A stretch of DNA of 64,000 bases from contig MU385716.1 in assembly GCA_022497155.1 (NCBI GenBank), positions 248,001 to 312,000 of the forward strand. The letters are read 5' to 3'. The position numbers were made by a program, and so were the translations under genes. Positions within the stretch are counted from its first letter, which is position 1. The number at the start of each line of letters is the position of its first letter. Shown piece by piece: positions 31,159 to 43,809 of the stretch. This DNA comes from Whalleya microplaca (Eukaryota > Ascomycota > Sordariomycetes > Xylariales > Xylariaceae). The notes beneath the pieces are model-generated. The model was not told the DNA's origin, made no database searches, and saw nothing but the letters and a program-made list of their open reading frames with translations.

Positions 31159-33333
31159 GGTTGGTGCTGGTGCTCTGCTCTACGGTATGCGTAAAGCTGG
31201 GACTAACGAGTGTGTTAGTTAGGTGAACTGTTTGATATTCTTGGAATAGATGCTCTTACCTGAGTGACTATATATTCCTTGGGACTCAGAAGAGACCTGT
31301 ATGTACTTGATAGCTTCCGCCCCGTGTGTTGATGAAGAAGAAAGAAAGAAAGGAGAAAGAAGCAGTCAAGCCATAACGAATATGTGGCCTCTACTTATGA
31401 GCCCCGAGTATGTCTTTCATGCCTCCTCGATATAATTCCCTCATCGTCCAAGCCGAGAGGGGTTCAAAGTCAGCTGCTTGCATGGCTTCTTGCGCAACTT
31501 TGGTGATATTCTGGGAAAGGAGTGGAGCTGAGTCTACATATAAGAAAGGTTAACTCGTGGTCTACGAGGCTGGCTTCCATGCTACTGGCTCCTGTCATCC
31601 GAGCTTGATAATGATTGGACATTTTGTCTCCTTTGTGATTGACTTTTACTCTTACACAAAGACACCAATGAACCTTGACTAGATAAGTGTAAGTGCAAGG
31701 TCCCTCTGAACCATAGGCTGCTCTCAACAAATCAACCCAGACATGTGAACATCCCCTCAGTTAGACACAGAAGATGAGTGGCAACAATAACTATGCCATG
31801 GTTCTCGAAAGTCGGGTAAGGTCTGGATAAGTCATATAATGCTACGACAAGGCTTAATACCTGTTACCTTTCATTATAATAGGTCAACCGATATAAACAC
31901 CCATGAAACGTTCTCGCTTCTCATATGTGAAGATCATTGCACTATACCCCATCTTCATGGCGTGCGTGAACTGAAGTCACCCTGGCCACCGGTTCATAGC
32001 ACAACTTCACCTATAAGGGATTTCACAAGATGAGGCAGCTGAGTGGCAAAACCACCATCGAGCGTAGAGCAAAAGACCTCGATTCTTCACCTCATCAGCA
32101 AGCCTGACAAGTCAATATTATTCTGTCGAGCAAACATAGCTTAGCGTGATATAATGGCGGCATTGGGACTTACGTAGACGTCTAATGAAACCTGTTTTGT
32201 AGGAGTCAATCGGATAGGCTTGAGCACTTGGGACATACACACTTACGTAGTTCTACCATTAGAAGGCGGTCAAGGCGAACAAAGAACGAGCCTCTTGTAA
32301 GGGCAGTCCATATAAAATATGTTAGTAGCTTCGATTTAGATTCATCCTAAGCGCTTCACGGCTGTAGCTTCGCCCAACCTCGAAACATTGGATGATTTTA
32401 ACTTTTCTTACCCGTGGGGATTGTCCCCAATCTTGATTTTCAGCTTCGATCTCTAGGTAGTTAAACTTAATCGGTTTAAGGGAACTAGATCGTTACGACT
32501 ACTAGGCCTTGCGATAGAATATACGGAATAGCAAGCAATGTCAACATCTAGCAGGCCTAGTGAGCAGAAAAAACAGAAATTAATAATGTACCAAGTGTTT
32601 CTATATTCTGTTTTACAGAAGTTTTGTTTAGCCACAGTACAGTTTAGCCCAAAAATAATCAACGTTGTATATTTGTGATTCAGTAATATTGTACCGAGTA
32701 TACTATATAGAAGATGTGCGATGCTGGCATGATGCCCGAGGTTATATTCCTCCTATACGTAGCTTATCAATCGTGCATGGGCGGGTATGCACATCATCCT
32801 ATCTGCAGCACAGCTTAATCGCAAAGCTGGTAATCTCTATAAGAAAATTCCAAAGCCAAAAGAAATAACCTGGGAACTGAGCTTCATGAAGGCTCAAAAA
32901 TTCTACCTGGCAGTATGTAATATTTCCTGGAGTATGAGAGAGCGTGGTCAGAGGTAAGAAACGCCTCCTACACTCAGACCACGTCACTGGTCTTCTTCGA
33001 TAGAATGAAATTCTACCATTGGCTCAAGCGTGGTGCACGGGCCATAGCCGAGGTGGGATGTTGCGGCATGTTGGACAGGAAGGGGAGATTCGTGGCATTC
33101 ATTGGCCGGCCCAATTGATGAGATGAAAGCTGCCAGGATCTTCTACAAATCCTGCCCACCTGCTTTAACGACGCTTATGCTGTGCCACGTTCGAACCCCG
33201 ACAGTCGATCTCGATTATTCGATAATTCGACAGCTCCGGCTCGTATTGGGGCCTGGAGAAGGGTAAATTATGCACCGCGGCACGTATAAGATCGGCGCCC
33301 ATCGCAAGTAAAGAAGCTATATAGCCTATGTAG

Positions 33334-33373
33334 CCTGGCAGCTATGCAGCTGTTATGTTGCTATGCTGCCAGG
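33334..33373. repeat. Imperfect inverted repeat (CCTGGCAGC...GCTGCCAGG)
   Basis: CCTGGCAGC at 33334-33342 pairs with the end GCTGCCAGG at 33365-33373 (a 9-bp perfect outer stem), and the inner arms TATGCAGC and GTTGCTAT pair with mismatches. It would fold as a hairpin of about 40 nt. Function unknown. Confidence 0.7.
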
Positions 33374-34384
33374 TATGGAAAGAATAGCATGGAGTGCGAT
33401 AGCAATCGCAAGATCCTTCGGTGAAGAAAGAGTGAGGGCTCCTACAGAATACACACCACAAAGTCAGGGAGTCTAGACCTATGAAGGAAACCAGCTACGG
33501 CTAGCAAGACTAGCCACCGGCGCGGCACTAGCATCAATTCGCAGTCCAAACGGCCCGTACACGTAATGGGACTTGTCTCTTATTTGACGGCGGAGCCATT
33601 TCATGTTCCTTCAACGGTGACACGCCGTGGCGGCCGATTGAATATCGGCAGAAGACACCGAGTGGGACACGAACGCCACAGCCACAAGTCAGCTAGCGAT
33701 GACCGGCTATGACAGGCCGATGATGCTTGTATATGCAGCTTACCCTTTCCGAGATTCCCAAAGATCCCAGGGCCCCCAGGCCCAGAGTTATTGCGCAGTA
33801 GTAGACCCAGAATCGATGCTGAAAATAGAATGCCAGCTCGTACGTCAGTTATTAGTTGCCCAGCAGTCGCTCAGCAGAAGAACGCAAACATCTTACATCT
33901 CTTATTACCAAAACATTCGTATAATCGAAATTTGGGCATTGGACGAGACCATATCCAATTCTTCAATAGCTTTGCTTGGCAAGACAGGTAGAACACCGAA
34001 GCTCTCGACTAGTAGTAGCACCAACGTGTGCTTATTGTTAGCTCTGGGTAACCTCTTGAGTGAGCTATCTCACTCTTCCGATAGTGATGATCCAAACCAC
34101 GTTACTCCAGAGGTGGTTGGTGTAAAAATACATACATACCAAATTGAGATGAAATTCGAGTTGAACAAGTGCTTCCATTCGTGTGCTCGCGACAAAATTG
34201 AGTTCAAATGCCGGCGTCCTCCCGCAACGTTATTCCCAGTTGCACGCACAGCAGAGTTCACCTACGCGGGAACCTAAGCGGGAAGACTGACCATCCCTTT
34301 GGGACTTACATAAGAGTACATATATATATGTACGTAAATGTCATGGACCTCACTAACATGATGACTACTACCCCTAACATTTTC

Positions 34385-34402
34385 ACTATAGTATACTATA
34401 GT
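34385..34402. repeat. 18-bp perfect palindrome
   Basis: ACTATAGTATACTATAGT is its own reverse complement. A 14-nt part, TATACTATAGTACT (34392-34405), recurs exactly at 34543-34556. Confidence 0.9.
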
Positions 34403-34705
34403 ACTATTCCGTACTTCTGATAGTATGTAGGTGTGTGTCTTAGGTGAAAGTCGTACGAGTCTTAAATAATAGTAAGAACCTGCCAAGGGGCCTCGATGCT
34501 ATTAAGCTCATGGAAATATTAGACGAATCTTCTGTCCCACTATATACTATAGTACTGTACTGCGTAGGAGCTAAGGTACCTGTTGTTGTCACACGTTAAC
34601 AGATTTTGGTTGGTACTCGGTTGAGACTCTGATAGGATACGAGAAAACTAAGAGGTACTACTAATAAGTACGTAGTTTGGGCTCTCCCCTGATGTTAGGG
34701 GCTTC

Positions 34706-34748
34706 CTGGTGGGCGCTGGTGGGCTCCTGGTGGGCTCCTGGTGGGCTG
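34706..34748 (+). repeat. 11-bp tandem repeat CTGGTGGGCTC
   Basis: About four units, the first shortened by one base (CTGGTGGGCG) and the last ending TG. It is G-rich and lies in non-coding sequence. Confidence 0.85.
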
Positions 34749-35266
34749 AGAGGGCCGCTAAAACAGGTACAATTTTGTACATACTGCGTAGACAGATACA
34801 TACATACATATAGGCAGCTACTATGCAGTACATTACGGAGTAGGAAAGGGCATAGGAAAGATGCGCTGGCGTAGTTGCCCGCTTACCCGCCCCAGTAACA
34901 GTAAGGCTTTCCAGGCTGCCAGGGTCCCCCTAGGCCGTCAAGTCTCCCCTCCCTCCACCTTTTCAACAACATTTTTCTTTTTCGCTCTTTTCTTCCACGC
35001 ATAACCCCTAATCCTTGAATGCCTACCCGCCTATTACCTACCATTACCTATCTTTTCTGTATCTTTTTCTGCCATATTCTGCCATAGATTTGCATGCAAA
35101 CCCACGCAAGAGGAAATCCTGCCACCAAGTTCTATCGCTATCTTGATGAATCCCGTCACCAACTGACTGAAGGAAGAAGAGAGGAATTTGTTTCAATACT
35201 CACTCAATACTCACCACTCGCTCGTAAAAGCAAAGCCTAATATTTCACTATACATACAATACTTAT

Positions 35267-35291
35267 ACATACATACATACATACATACATA
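35267..35291 (+). repeat. (ACAT)n microsatellite
   Basis: About six consecutive ACAT units in the leader or promoter region of the TRP-like gene. Confidence 0.9.
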
Positions 35292-35942
35292 AACAATTCA
35301 AGTTGTTAATCTTAACCCGCCAGCTTCCCACGTCATAAGCTCCGCAGCATTGATTTTGGGCGTTTTATCAGACGCGCTAGTTGTGGTAGCATCACAAGCA
35401 CAAGCCGACGCCAAACACGCACTGCCACACAACAACCCCCGAGAGCCCGAATTTACTTAGCTGTCATTGCTGTCTGCGCCTGTCTGTACTATACAGGATA
35501 TTGTTGGACCATCTCTCCCTGAGTTCCCCGGTCTAACCCTTTACCATCCCGCATACTGCGTACCTGAGGCTGGAACTACTGCTGGAACTACTGCGCGTCC
35601 CCCGAAACACACGATCATAAATCACGATCACCGTTGCGACGAACCTACCTCGACGACGAGTTCGCGGCAGCCAGGCTTTTTTGCTCGCGAGACCACCGTA
35701 ACGAACATGATGCGGGCCTAGTTGGTCCTGGTCATTTCTCTTTCTGCCTCAGGTAGTCCTGGACGCCGCAAGTTTGGTACGGCCCCCCGGCAGCGATCAT
35801 GCGCAGTCGTATCCCGACGATATCGACCGCTCCTGTGCTCTATTCGCGATATGCCTATGACGACGACCTGTACGGCAGTCAAGATGGGGATAGGGCGGAT
35901 ATCTTGTCTGACAAGATGACCTCTAATTGTATAAAACCAGAT

Positions 35943-38900
35943 ATGCGTCGACACGAACGTCATAGACGACGTCCATCTAGACGGGATGTGTTTCGGTCTA
36001 GCTTCAATCTATCTTCGTCCTTCTTGAGGACTGGGCTGTTTTGGTTAATATCGCACATGTGGTTCCAACCCGCGCGGTCTGTCATGATACCGTTCGATAA
36101 TTGCTTGCCGGATAGCTATGTGTATACCAATAAAGCTCCAGATGAAGTGCAGTTGCAGTGGATTCCCCTATACGTCGACGCCGCGTTCGACACCAAGAAC
36201 CCAGCTCACAATCTAAGGGTTACCGTTTGGGGAAATGTGACTGGCCGGGTCGGCAACGAGCCGCTGCCGCCATATGACTCCCCTGACTGGAGTGACCCTA
36301 ATCTGGTGCTCCAGGGAAAGATACGAGACGAGCCGAACCCAAGTGCTCCGGCTGCAGAGCGCAAGGCGACCACATTGCACAACAAGGTCGATGTCTTGAC
36401 ATACGAGCCGTTCACATCGAATGTGAACTTCTGCCAGAATATCGCAAACGCGTCATGTCCCTTAGGCCCCGTCTTCAATACCACCCCTTTGTAGGTTAAA
36501 CCCCTTAACACGCTGTCCATATGTTGATCCTCCCTGCGGCTACTGACGGCAAGTTTCTATAGAGAGTCGCAATACTCACTGCCTTCGTTTAACATATCTA
36601 ATGACTTTGAATCGACATACTCGTTTACGACCTTCGCTCCCACTTTGATCATATGGTACGGTGATGTGGCTAAAACGTCCATAGGATGTGTATCTACCAC
36701 CGTCACGCCGGATCTTGGTGGTGTTGCCTGGTCTCTCAAGTTCGCCCCGCTATTCGTTCTGATTCTAGTAGGATTTGCGACAGCGTTCGCTGGAATCTTC
36801 AGTCCATGGGGCACTAGCGATGTCTTCCATTGGACGACCAATTATGGCAGAGATCCCGATCTCTTACGTCTAGTTACTCCAGGTTTCGGTGATTGTCTTC
36901 AGTACATACAATTCATAGTCCTGACCGGCAGCCTTTCACTCGAATACCCTGGATTCTATCAACCAGTGGCAAGCCAAGGCTCTTGGTCCTCATTGATGTT
37001 TAACCAGAGTTTCGTTTCCAAGTCAGACCCATGGCACAGCCTCGTGGATGGTATCTATGTTACGAACGGTAGCTATGGCCTCGAAAATATCGCGCAGCTC
37101 AATGGCATGGGACAACCCCAGGATATCTGGGCTGGAATGATGGTATGGCTGCTCGTCATTATCGGTGCGGTACTCTTCCTGATACAGGTGGGGTTCTTTT
37201 TTCGATGGCTTCTGCGATATATCAACCATGTCCCTGAGGAGGACCTCCGGGCTAAGAACATACCTTTCTCGGTGGGTAATGTTATTCGCCTCGTTCTCAG
37301 CTATTTCTTACTACCAATTGTTGCCCTGTCGACATTTCAGCTAGTGATCGCGGAGAAGTCTCTTGGTGTTCTCGTCGGGATGGCTGTGGTCACTCTGGTA
37401 TTAATCATTGGGTTTGCGATACGGCTTATGTACCTCATCGCCACTACGAAACCAAGAGCGCACTTGTTTGACGATTTGCCGACTGTGCTTCTTTATGGTC
37501 CGCTGTACAACACGTATTCCGACGAGGCCGCCGCCTTCGCTCTCATTCCGATCATACTCACGATCATGCGAGGCATTACCTTCGGTGCTGTCCAGCCTTC
37601 AGGAACCGCGCAGCTAGTGTTATTAGCCGTGTGTGAAGTAATTCAAATGCTGACACTCCATGCATTCCGGCCCTTTCACTCCCCAACTTCAATGAATGCT
37701 TACCATACAGGATTCTCGGCGCTCCGATTTGTCTCTGTCATTCTCATGGTAGCTTTCACGCCGAGCTTGGGGGTTACGGAGGGTCCGAAGGGATGGATTG
37801 GATACGCAATTCTGCTAATACATGGAAGCGTCCTTCTCTTTGGGTTCTTCCTAAATGCTTTACAGACAATCATCGAGGTTATTGCGCGCTTGTGCGGCGC
37901 TGGAGGTGACGACGTTCGCGGCCAGACCAGGGGTGGGCTCTCCAAGATTTTTGGTGCTCGCCAACTATCGAGACGTGTAGACCGACGTGGCGGACCATCG
38001 CGACAAAGCCAACTAAGTACCTCGGCCATGTTGGGCGCCGAGGGCAGCACGACCAAGGCAGGCTATAATCGTGTTAGGAGCGGGTCTGTCGGCAGCATGG
38101 GCATACTTCTTAATCCGCAGCAGAGGAGCTCAAGCGCTTTGGATGCTCCGAGTGTTGATGCGTACTCTGGTCCATTAGGCGGTAGTAATTTCACTCCGAC
38201 GACACCTGGAGATGCTAGTACCTTCTCCTTGCCGTCTCCCGGACAAGCTACACGCCCGCAACCCACAGCTGACCCATACTATCGCCCTCCTCGGGCTCGT
38301 CGGACGACGATAGGCGAAGGTAGTTCAGCATCGCCACACAGAACTGCTACCGTCGCCGCCGCCGCAAGCAGCGTCGATCTATCCATCCGACGAATCAGTC
38401 AACCTTCAGGGCCGTTTACCGACGGTGACCCCGAAGCTTCTGGCTCAGGAAGAGCAACCCCAGCTCCTGCGCCAGCTCCTATACCGTACGCACCGGTCTT
38501 CGCCCCCAGAGCGGACTATTCAACTCGTGAGGTTGATTTCTATTATCGGGTACCCCGCGGTCCCGCGTTGAATTCAGAAGGCGCCGGGCGCAAGCTTGGC
38601 ACGGGTCCAGCAGATCCTACTAGCCCGTTAGCAACTGCCACTGTATGGGTAAAGAGTCTTTTCGGCGGCAAGACCAAAGAGAAGGATAAAGGATTTGAGG
38701 TCGTTCGAAGTGCCAGGATGCCTCCTGCGATGAGGGCAAGAGGGGGCGAGTTCAGCGAAGAACCTCCAAAGGGCATTCCTGTTGCGATGGGCGTATTAAG
38801 AAACGGGCCCATCGAGAGTGACGACGAGGAGACCACCCCGAAATCGAAAAAGACCAAGCGCGATGCTGAAGACAATACTCACGGCGGCACGCTACTAGAT

Positions 38901-39479
38901 GAGGGAGGTGAAACGCAATCGGATATCGAGATGGACTCGGAGATCGCGAGAGTTTCTAAAGAACCCCCACTCCTACCAGATCTCGACGCGGGCGAGAGCT
39001 TCAAAATGCCTAGTAGAATAAACTCCAAGGCTAGCAGGTACCCATCACAAAGGACTGCGAGAACAGCTCCCGAGGATGTGCCCGAGGTTCCTCGAAAGAG
39101 TTCGAAACGGCTTTCTAGCGTTGAGCCTATGCGCGACGCACAGTTTGATTTTGGATTCTCGGGGGAAGCGCAGGGGCCGCAAACTCAATCTGACAATGGA
39201 CAATCTCTTGCGGCCCCTACCGCGAAAATGCCATTCGACCGGAGTAATTCACAGAGACGGCTTTCGGGATCCTCGGTAGCCAAAACAGAAGACTTCAGCC
39301 AACTGCCTTCCGCATCCGAGAGCGCCGAAGAGCGGCCTACGAGCTTTGGTCAGGTCCAGCAGCATAACATCAGCAGGATCGACCCCGAGCAAGGGGTAGA
39401 TCTACTGGGCAGCTCTGCCGAACTGGTGGTTGACCCGAGGAGACCAAGTCCCAACTCGTCTGTCTCAGGACGATCCTGA
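35943..39479 (+). CDS. TRP-like ion channel / FLC family membrane protein
   Basis: Two exons, join(35943..36490,36563..39479), give 1154 residues; the 72-nt intron (GTAGGT, CTATAG) splits a Leu codon. After a basic start (MRRHERHRRRPSRR) comes a signal anchor (SFLRTGLFWLISHMWF). An ML-like lumenal domain follows, with CLPDSYVY, QWIPLYVDAAFD, NLRVTVWGNVTGRVG, KVDVLTYEPF and the Cys-bearing NFCQNIANASCPLGPVFNTT. The TRP membrane domain has about eight to nine helices (LKFAPLFVLILVGFATAFAG, MMVWLLVIIGAVLFLIQVGF and others) and the loop HAFRPFHSPTSMN. The last 500 or so residues are a disordered Ser/Pro-rich cytosolic tail. Fungal relatives (Flc1-3, Pkd2-like) act in ER/vacuolar or plasma membrane, in calcium and cell-wall homeostasis; this role is inferred. 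The start is uncertain: in-frame ATGs also exist at 35799 and 35916. Confidence 0.85.
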
Positions 39480-42302
39480 GCAATGAGGCCCAGATCTGGG
39501 ATATAATATATATGTGTTAACGAATTTCCTTTCAACGGCCTTGTATCCGACGAATTGTATAGAGCTCCACTGCCATCAGTTTTATCTTTTTCTTATCTAT
39601 TTTGGAACAACAACCATGACCGGGAAAACACAGCGAAAGGGCGGTTGCCATGTCTTTTTTAGGGCTTTGTTTTTGGGATTTATAGCAAGGCGTATAGGAA
39701 ATCCTCATCATATTCGCATCCTCTCCCTCTCTCTCGATCGACATCGATGACGATGCCCACGATACTCCAGTTTTTTTTAAACCAAATTTTTTTTATTATG
39801 TAACTTAATTATCATGTTTATAAATCGTACAACGGGCTTGCTTCAAGTTTGAAAGCGGCGGCGTACAAAATGGCGATTGCTGTTCAGCTGGGTGGGTGGG
39901 GTGGCTAGCTGTGATATCGATGGAGAGACAGACAGTACAGTACATGTTAAGATACAAGGGTAGGAGAGGCGTATGCGACTCCTAGTGTATGGACAGACGG
40001 ACGGACGGACAGTCGTTCGAGAATGAAGCAGAAGAACAATACAACTTGAAAGAATCAAGCCTGTGCCCGGTGTCAAGTAAACGTCTGTGCCCTCCCTTGT
40101 TGACAACTTGACGCAACAGCCCATGTAACCTGGTTGTTTATATATGGAACTTAGAATCGCTATATAGAAGACCGCACAGTCGATAGATAGAGCTAATGAG
40201 ATCACATCTCACTACTACTATTGTTATCTGGTTTTCGAGCTGAGGACATGTGCGCCACCCCAATGGGTGCGTGCCTTTGTTTCTGTTTCTAATTCTGTTT
40301 CTATTTTCCGTTCGCTGGGACCTCGCCAGTGTTGTGTTGCTCATAAGGGGTAGGTAATTGACGATAATACAAGTAGCTGTGCAGCCATTGTGCCTCAAGA
40401 TAGGCTAGTAAAGGGAGTATGTATCTACCTACCTTACTCTGTAAGGGATGCGGCTGCTTGGCTCTGCTTATGCTTATACACGTGTCTGGAGATGAGACGT
40501 GGACGTGTGAGGCGCGGATTTAGTGTGGAGGATCACTTAGCCTCCGCCTTTGAAGGCTGAGCATTCGTTATGCACTTGTGAGTGTGTGCGTTATCTGATA
40601 TGTTTAGCTGGGTTAGGACTGCGATTCAGCGTCAGTTGCTGGGTGAGTTACGCTATATGGTAGCAATGGCATGAAAGACATCATGCCTCCTTCGGCTAAG
40701 TTATCGTGGTAGAAGTGGGTGAGTATGTCTATGCATATATGCCAAATTAGCTGGCACTGGGCTGTTGTTATATCGGGAGTAAGTTGAGAGGGAAGAGCAA
40801 GAAGAAACGGGATGAGGGAGTATATGCTGGTTAGTCAGTTCTGGTTCAGGCGAAGATTAGGGGATACTCAGGGCTCCTTTTATCTGCGGGCGCGGGTGCT
40901 GTCTCGATCTTTCTGAGGCTCTACTGTGCATACATATATATGAGCCTACTCCTCAGAGCAGACTTCGGGGGCATCTGGCATAAGATCGTGCTGCCTGTAT
41001 GCCTGGTTTAGGATATCGAGGAGAGGGTGTGAAGTGATCAGAAACACTGACTGTCCATTCTTCGTGATTACCAGAGGAGTGGAGTTATGCTTATATCCGT
41101 AATAATAGGAGAGGACTGAGATGCCCATGCTTGGAGGTGCGGTTCTGACTTGAAGATAACTAAGTTGAGGGGGCTTGAATACGAGTCAACAGCAATACTT
41201 AGTGAAAAAGGGGCACCTGACCGAGATATACAGCAGCAGTCTGATTCCTTACAATGAACGACAAAAGACATGTAAAAGGCTAACGTATAGCTCTAGAGTT
41301 GCTTATTTATACTGATGACAGAGATACATTTTCCCTGATATTTGGATCGCCAGGTATTCAGCATGTAAACAGATGATACAGGCTGACTCAGATATAGTAG
41401 CTTAAGAGGATACAGTGAAAACAGCACGGCGCATCGCTTGCTGTGTTCCGCTCAAACTATATCTATATTCGAAGCTGGATATTATCATACGTCTCATTTT
41501 TCTTACGATTATGCTAAGACTATGCTGGTGAGTGGACATAATCTCTTCTTTTGTCACTAATTCCATGATTTAAACCCATATACGTGTATGTTGTAGAATG
41601 TGTAGAGATTAGAGAGGCAGTTTTTGATAGTTGTATATAGTCAGCCAACCATCCCTGGTTGGGTCAGACAAGCAGTGAGATGGAACAGATTACTAATCTT
41701 TACTTTTGGATGGATGATACATTAATATATATGCTGAGATGTAGTGGATTACTGATCCCCCTTTCGATGAGCCTGTTTATATGGCGTACTCCGTGCTCCG
41801 AATTTCGTGATAATACGGACCCCCGATAGCGGAGGAGAGTGGGACCCGCGTCGGCGCCCTGCACTTTACAACGGCGAAGATAACCTTTTAGCAACTCCGA
41901 TAGAGCTGAGCTATAAGAGGTAGGTAGCTACACGTACGATGGCGTATCATCACTACCCCACCAGCCCGCCGCCATCGTAACTAGTAGGTAGTATTAGTGG
42001 AGAGGTGGGTTTGCTAGAGCCCGATTCTAACCTGAGCAAACTCTCACACTCGCAGGAGGTGACTATCCTTCGTTCAAAACAACTACGAATCGTTCCTCTC
42101 TTAGAGAGCCTTTATTACCATTGGGCAACCAGGTTTCGCTTGTACGTAGAACTCCTATTACCACCGCTCCGTTTACTTCTAGCTTTGGAGACGCACGCGT
42201 ATTGAGATTGTTGAAGCCCCTTACAGACTTAAGATTGTCGAATCACATTTTGCGGAAGCAGACTCTAAGCTTTCACGATAGTTCAAAGAAAAGGAGACCA
42301 TA
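39480..42302. other. Gene-poor spacer, 2.8 kb
   Basis: No supported gene. It includes T/A runs near 39770-39800, a (GGAC)n patch at 39994-40011 and a minus-strand frame at 40946-41128 with protein-like sequence (see findings). The final 150 bases before 42303 are the 5' leader of the PLP enzyme gene. Confidence 0.5.
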
Positions 42303-43809
42303 ATGGCAGGAGAAGAGAGCAACGGCACCGCAGATGTCTCCGTACAGCCGCCGGCCAACCCGGAGCTAGTCGAGGGGATTGCGCATGAGAACCCCATCAA
42401 AGGGGGCGTCACCCCTGACGCGAAAACACTGGCGACGAGACTGCAGCACCTCTCGCTATCAGCGCAGACAATCCATGCCGACGACTACCTGAACTCACAC
42501 CAGTCGGTGGCGCCGCCTATGCACGTCTCGACTACGTTCCGGTACAACCGGGACCCAGACGAGTTGAGGCCGTGGGCAAACATCAACGTAAGCTAACCCC
42601 CCCCTATCTAAGCTTCTATACCCCTTGTGGCTTTGGTGATGCTTTACGTATACGCGGGGTCACAAGGCAAGGAATGAAGCATCAAACAATCTAGCACGGA
42701 GACTTACCACCACACAGCCCCACAACCCGCACGACTCGCACGTCTACTCGCGAGACAGCGCGCCGAACACGACGCGCCTCGAAGCGGTCCTAACCTCGAT
42801 CCTGGGCGGGCCCTCACTAACCTACAGCTCGGGGCTGTCGTCCTTCCACGCGCTGCTGACGTTCCTGAACCCGAAGCGCGTGGCCATCGGCGGCGGCTAC
42901 CACGGGTGCCACGGGGTGATCAAGCTGCTATCCAAGCTCACGGGCCTGCGGATGGTGGACCTGGACTGCGCGGACGCGGAGCTCGGGCCGGGGGACGTCC
43001 TGCACGTCGAGACCCCCCTCAACCCGACGGGCGAGGCGCGCGACCTAGCCTTCTACGCGGCCAAGGCCGCGCGCACGGGCGCCGTGCTCGCCGTCGACGC
43101 GACGTTCGCGCCGCCGCCGCTGCTGGAGCCGTTCCGCTGGGGCGCGGACGTGATCATGCACTCGGGGACGAAGTACTTCGGGGGCCACAGCGACATGCTG
43201 TGCGGGGTGCTGTCCGTGGCGCCGCGGCACGCGGACGCGTGGATCCCGCGCCTGCGCGAGGAGCGGCTCGTGCTCGGCTCCGTCATGGGGAGTCTGGAGG
43301 GCTGGCTCGGCGTCCGCAGTCTGCGCACGCTCGAGGTGCGCGTGCGCAAGCAGAGCGCCGACGCGGAGAAGTTGGTCCGGTGGCTCGAGGACGGGAGGAC
43401 GGGGGCGGGGACGGGGGACGTGGGTGTGATTGGGCAGCTGGTGCAGGAGGTCAAGCACGCGAGTCTGCAGACGAGCGCGCTGGAGGGCGAGCGCGCTTGG
43501 CTGCGCGAGCAGATGCCTAATGGGTTCGGCCCGGTGTTCGCGGTCTACATGAAAGATCCCGAGGACGCGAGGAGGCTGCCTAGCAAGCTGGACCTGTTCC
43601 ACCACGCCACGAGCCTGGGCGGGGTGGAGAGCCTGATCGAGTGGAGGGCCATGACGGATGTGGGCGTCGATAAGAGACTGCTGAGGTTCAGCATAGGGAT
43701 CGAGGGGTGGGAGGATCTCAGGGATGACTTGATACAGGGCTTCGAGGCTCTGGCGAAGGGGAGAGCTGAAAGGGGGACGGGGACTGCTACCAAAGACGGG
43801 AAGGCATGA
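42303..43809 (+). CDS. Cys/Met-metabolism PLP enzyme (cystathionine synthase/lyase type)
   Basis: Two exons, join(42303..42587,42718..43809), give 458 residues; the 130-nt phase-0 intron runs GTAAGC to CACACAG. Seen: SAQTIHADD and APPMHVSTTFRY near the start of the fold, SSGLSSFHALLTFLNP (cofactor phosphate region), GGYHGCHGVIKL (the family Tyr), HVETPLNPTG, VDATFAPPP (PLP-binding Asp) and SGTKYFGGHSD with Schiff-base Lys247. This is the trans-sulfuration family of fold-type I PLP enzymes; whether it is a gamma-synthase, beta-lyase or gamma-lyase cannot be read from sequence alone. Action on homoserine esters, cystathionine or cysteine in the cytosol is expected. Exon 2 is extremely GC-rich compared with its flanks and with exon 1. 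The end AERGTGTATKDGKA is low complexity. Confidence 0.9.

Larger units (their letters stand above)
31159..35942. other. Gene-poor block, 4.8 kb, with inverted repeats
   Basis: No supported gene; the frame at 33699-34277 lacks motifs and a codon pattern. It holds a hairpin at 33334-33373, an 18-bp palindrome at 34385-34402, an 11-bp tandem repeat at 34706-34748 and an (ACAT)n tract at 35267-35291. The last 900 bases are probably the promoter and leader of the TRP-like gene: CT-rich runs at about 34950-35000, and a T-free YAG acceptor-like AAAACCAG just before 35941 that could end a 5' UTR intron. Confidence 0.5.

Noticed and set aside
33186..33205. GTTCGAACCCCGAC resembling a tRNA T-arm
   Set aside because: No pairing T-stem, acceptor stem or A box nearby.
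33699..34277. 192-codon plus frame
   Set aside because: No domain, signal peptide or plausible promoter context; overlaps other frames of similar quality.
42906..43520. 204-codon plus frame within the PLP enzyme exon
   Set aside because: Shifted frame of the same GC-rich exon; Ala/Arg/Gly-rich composition with no motif.
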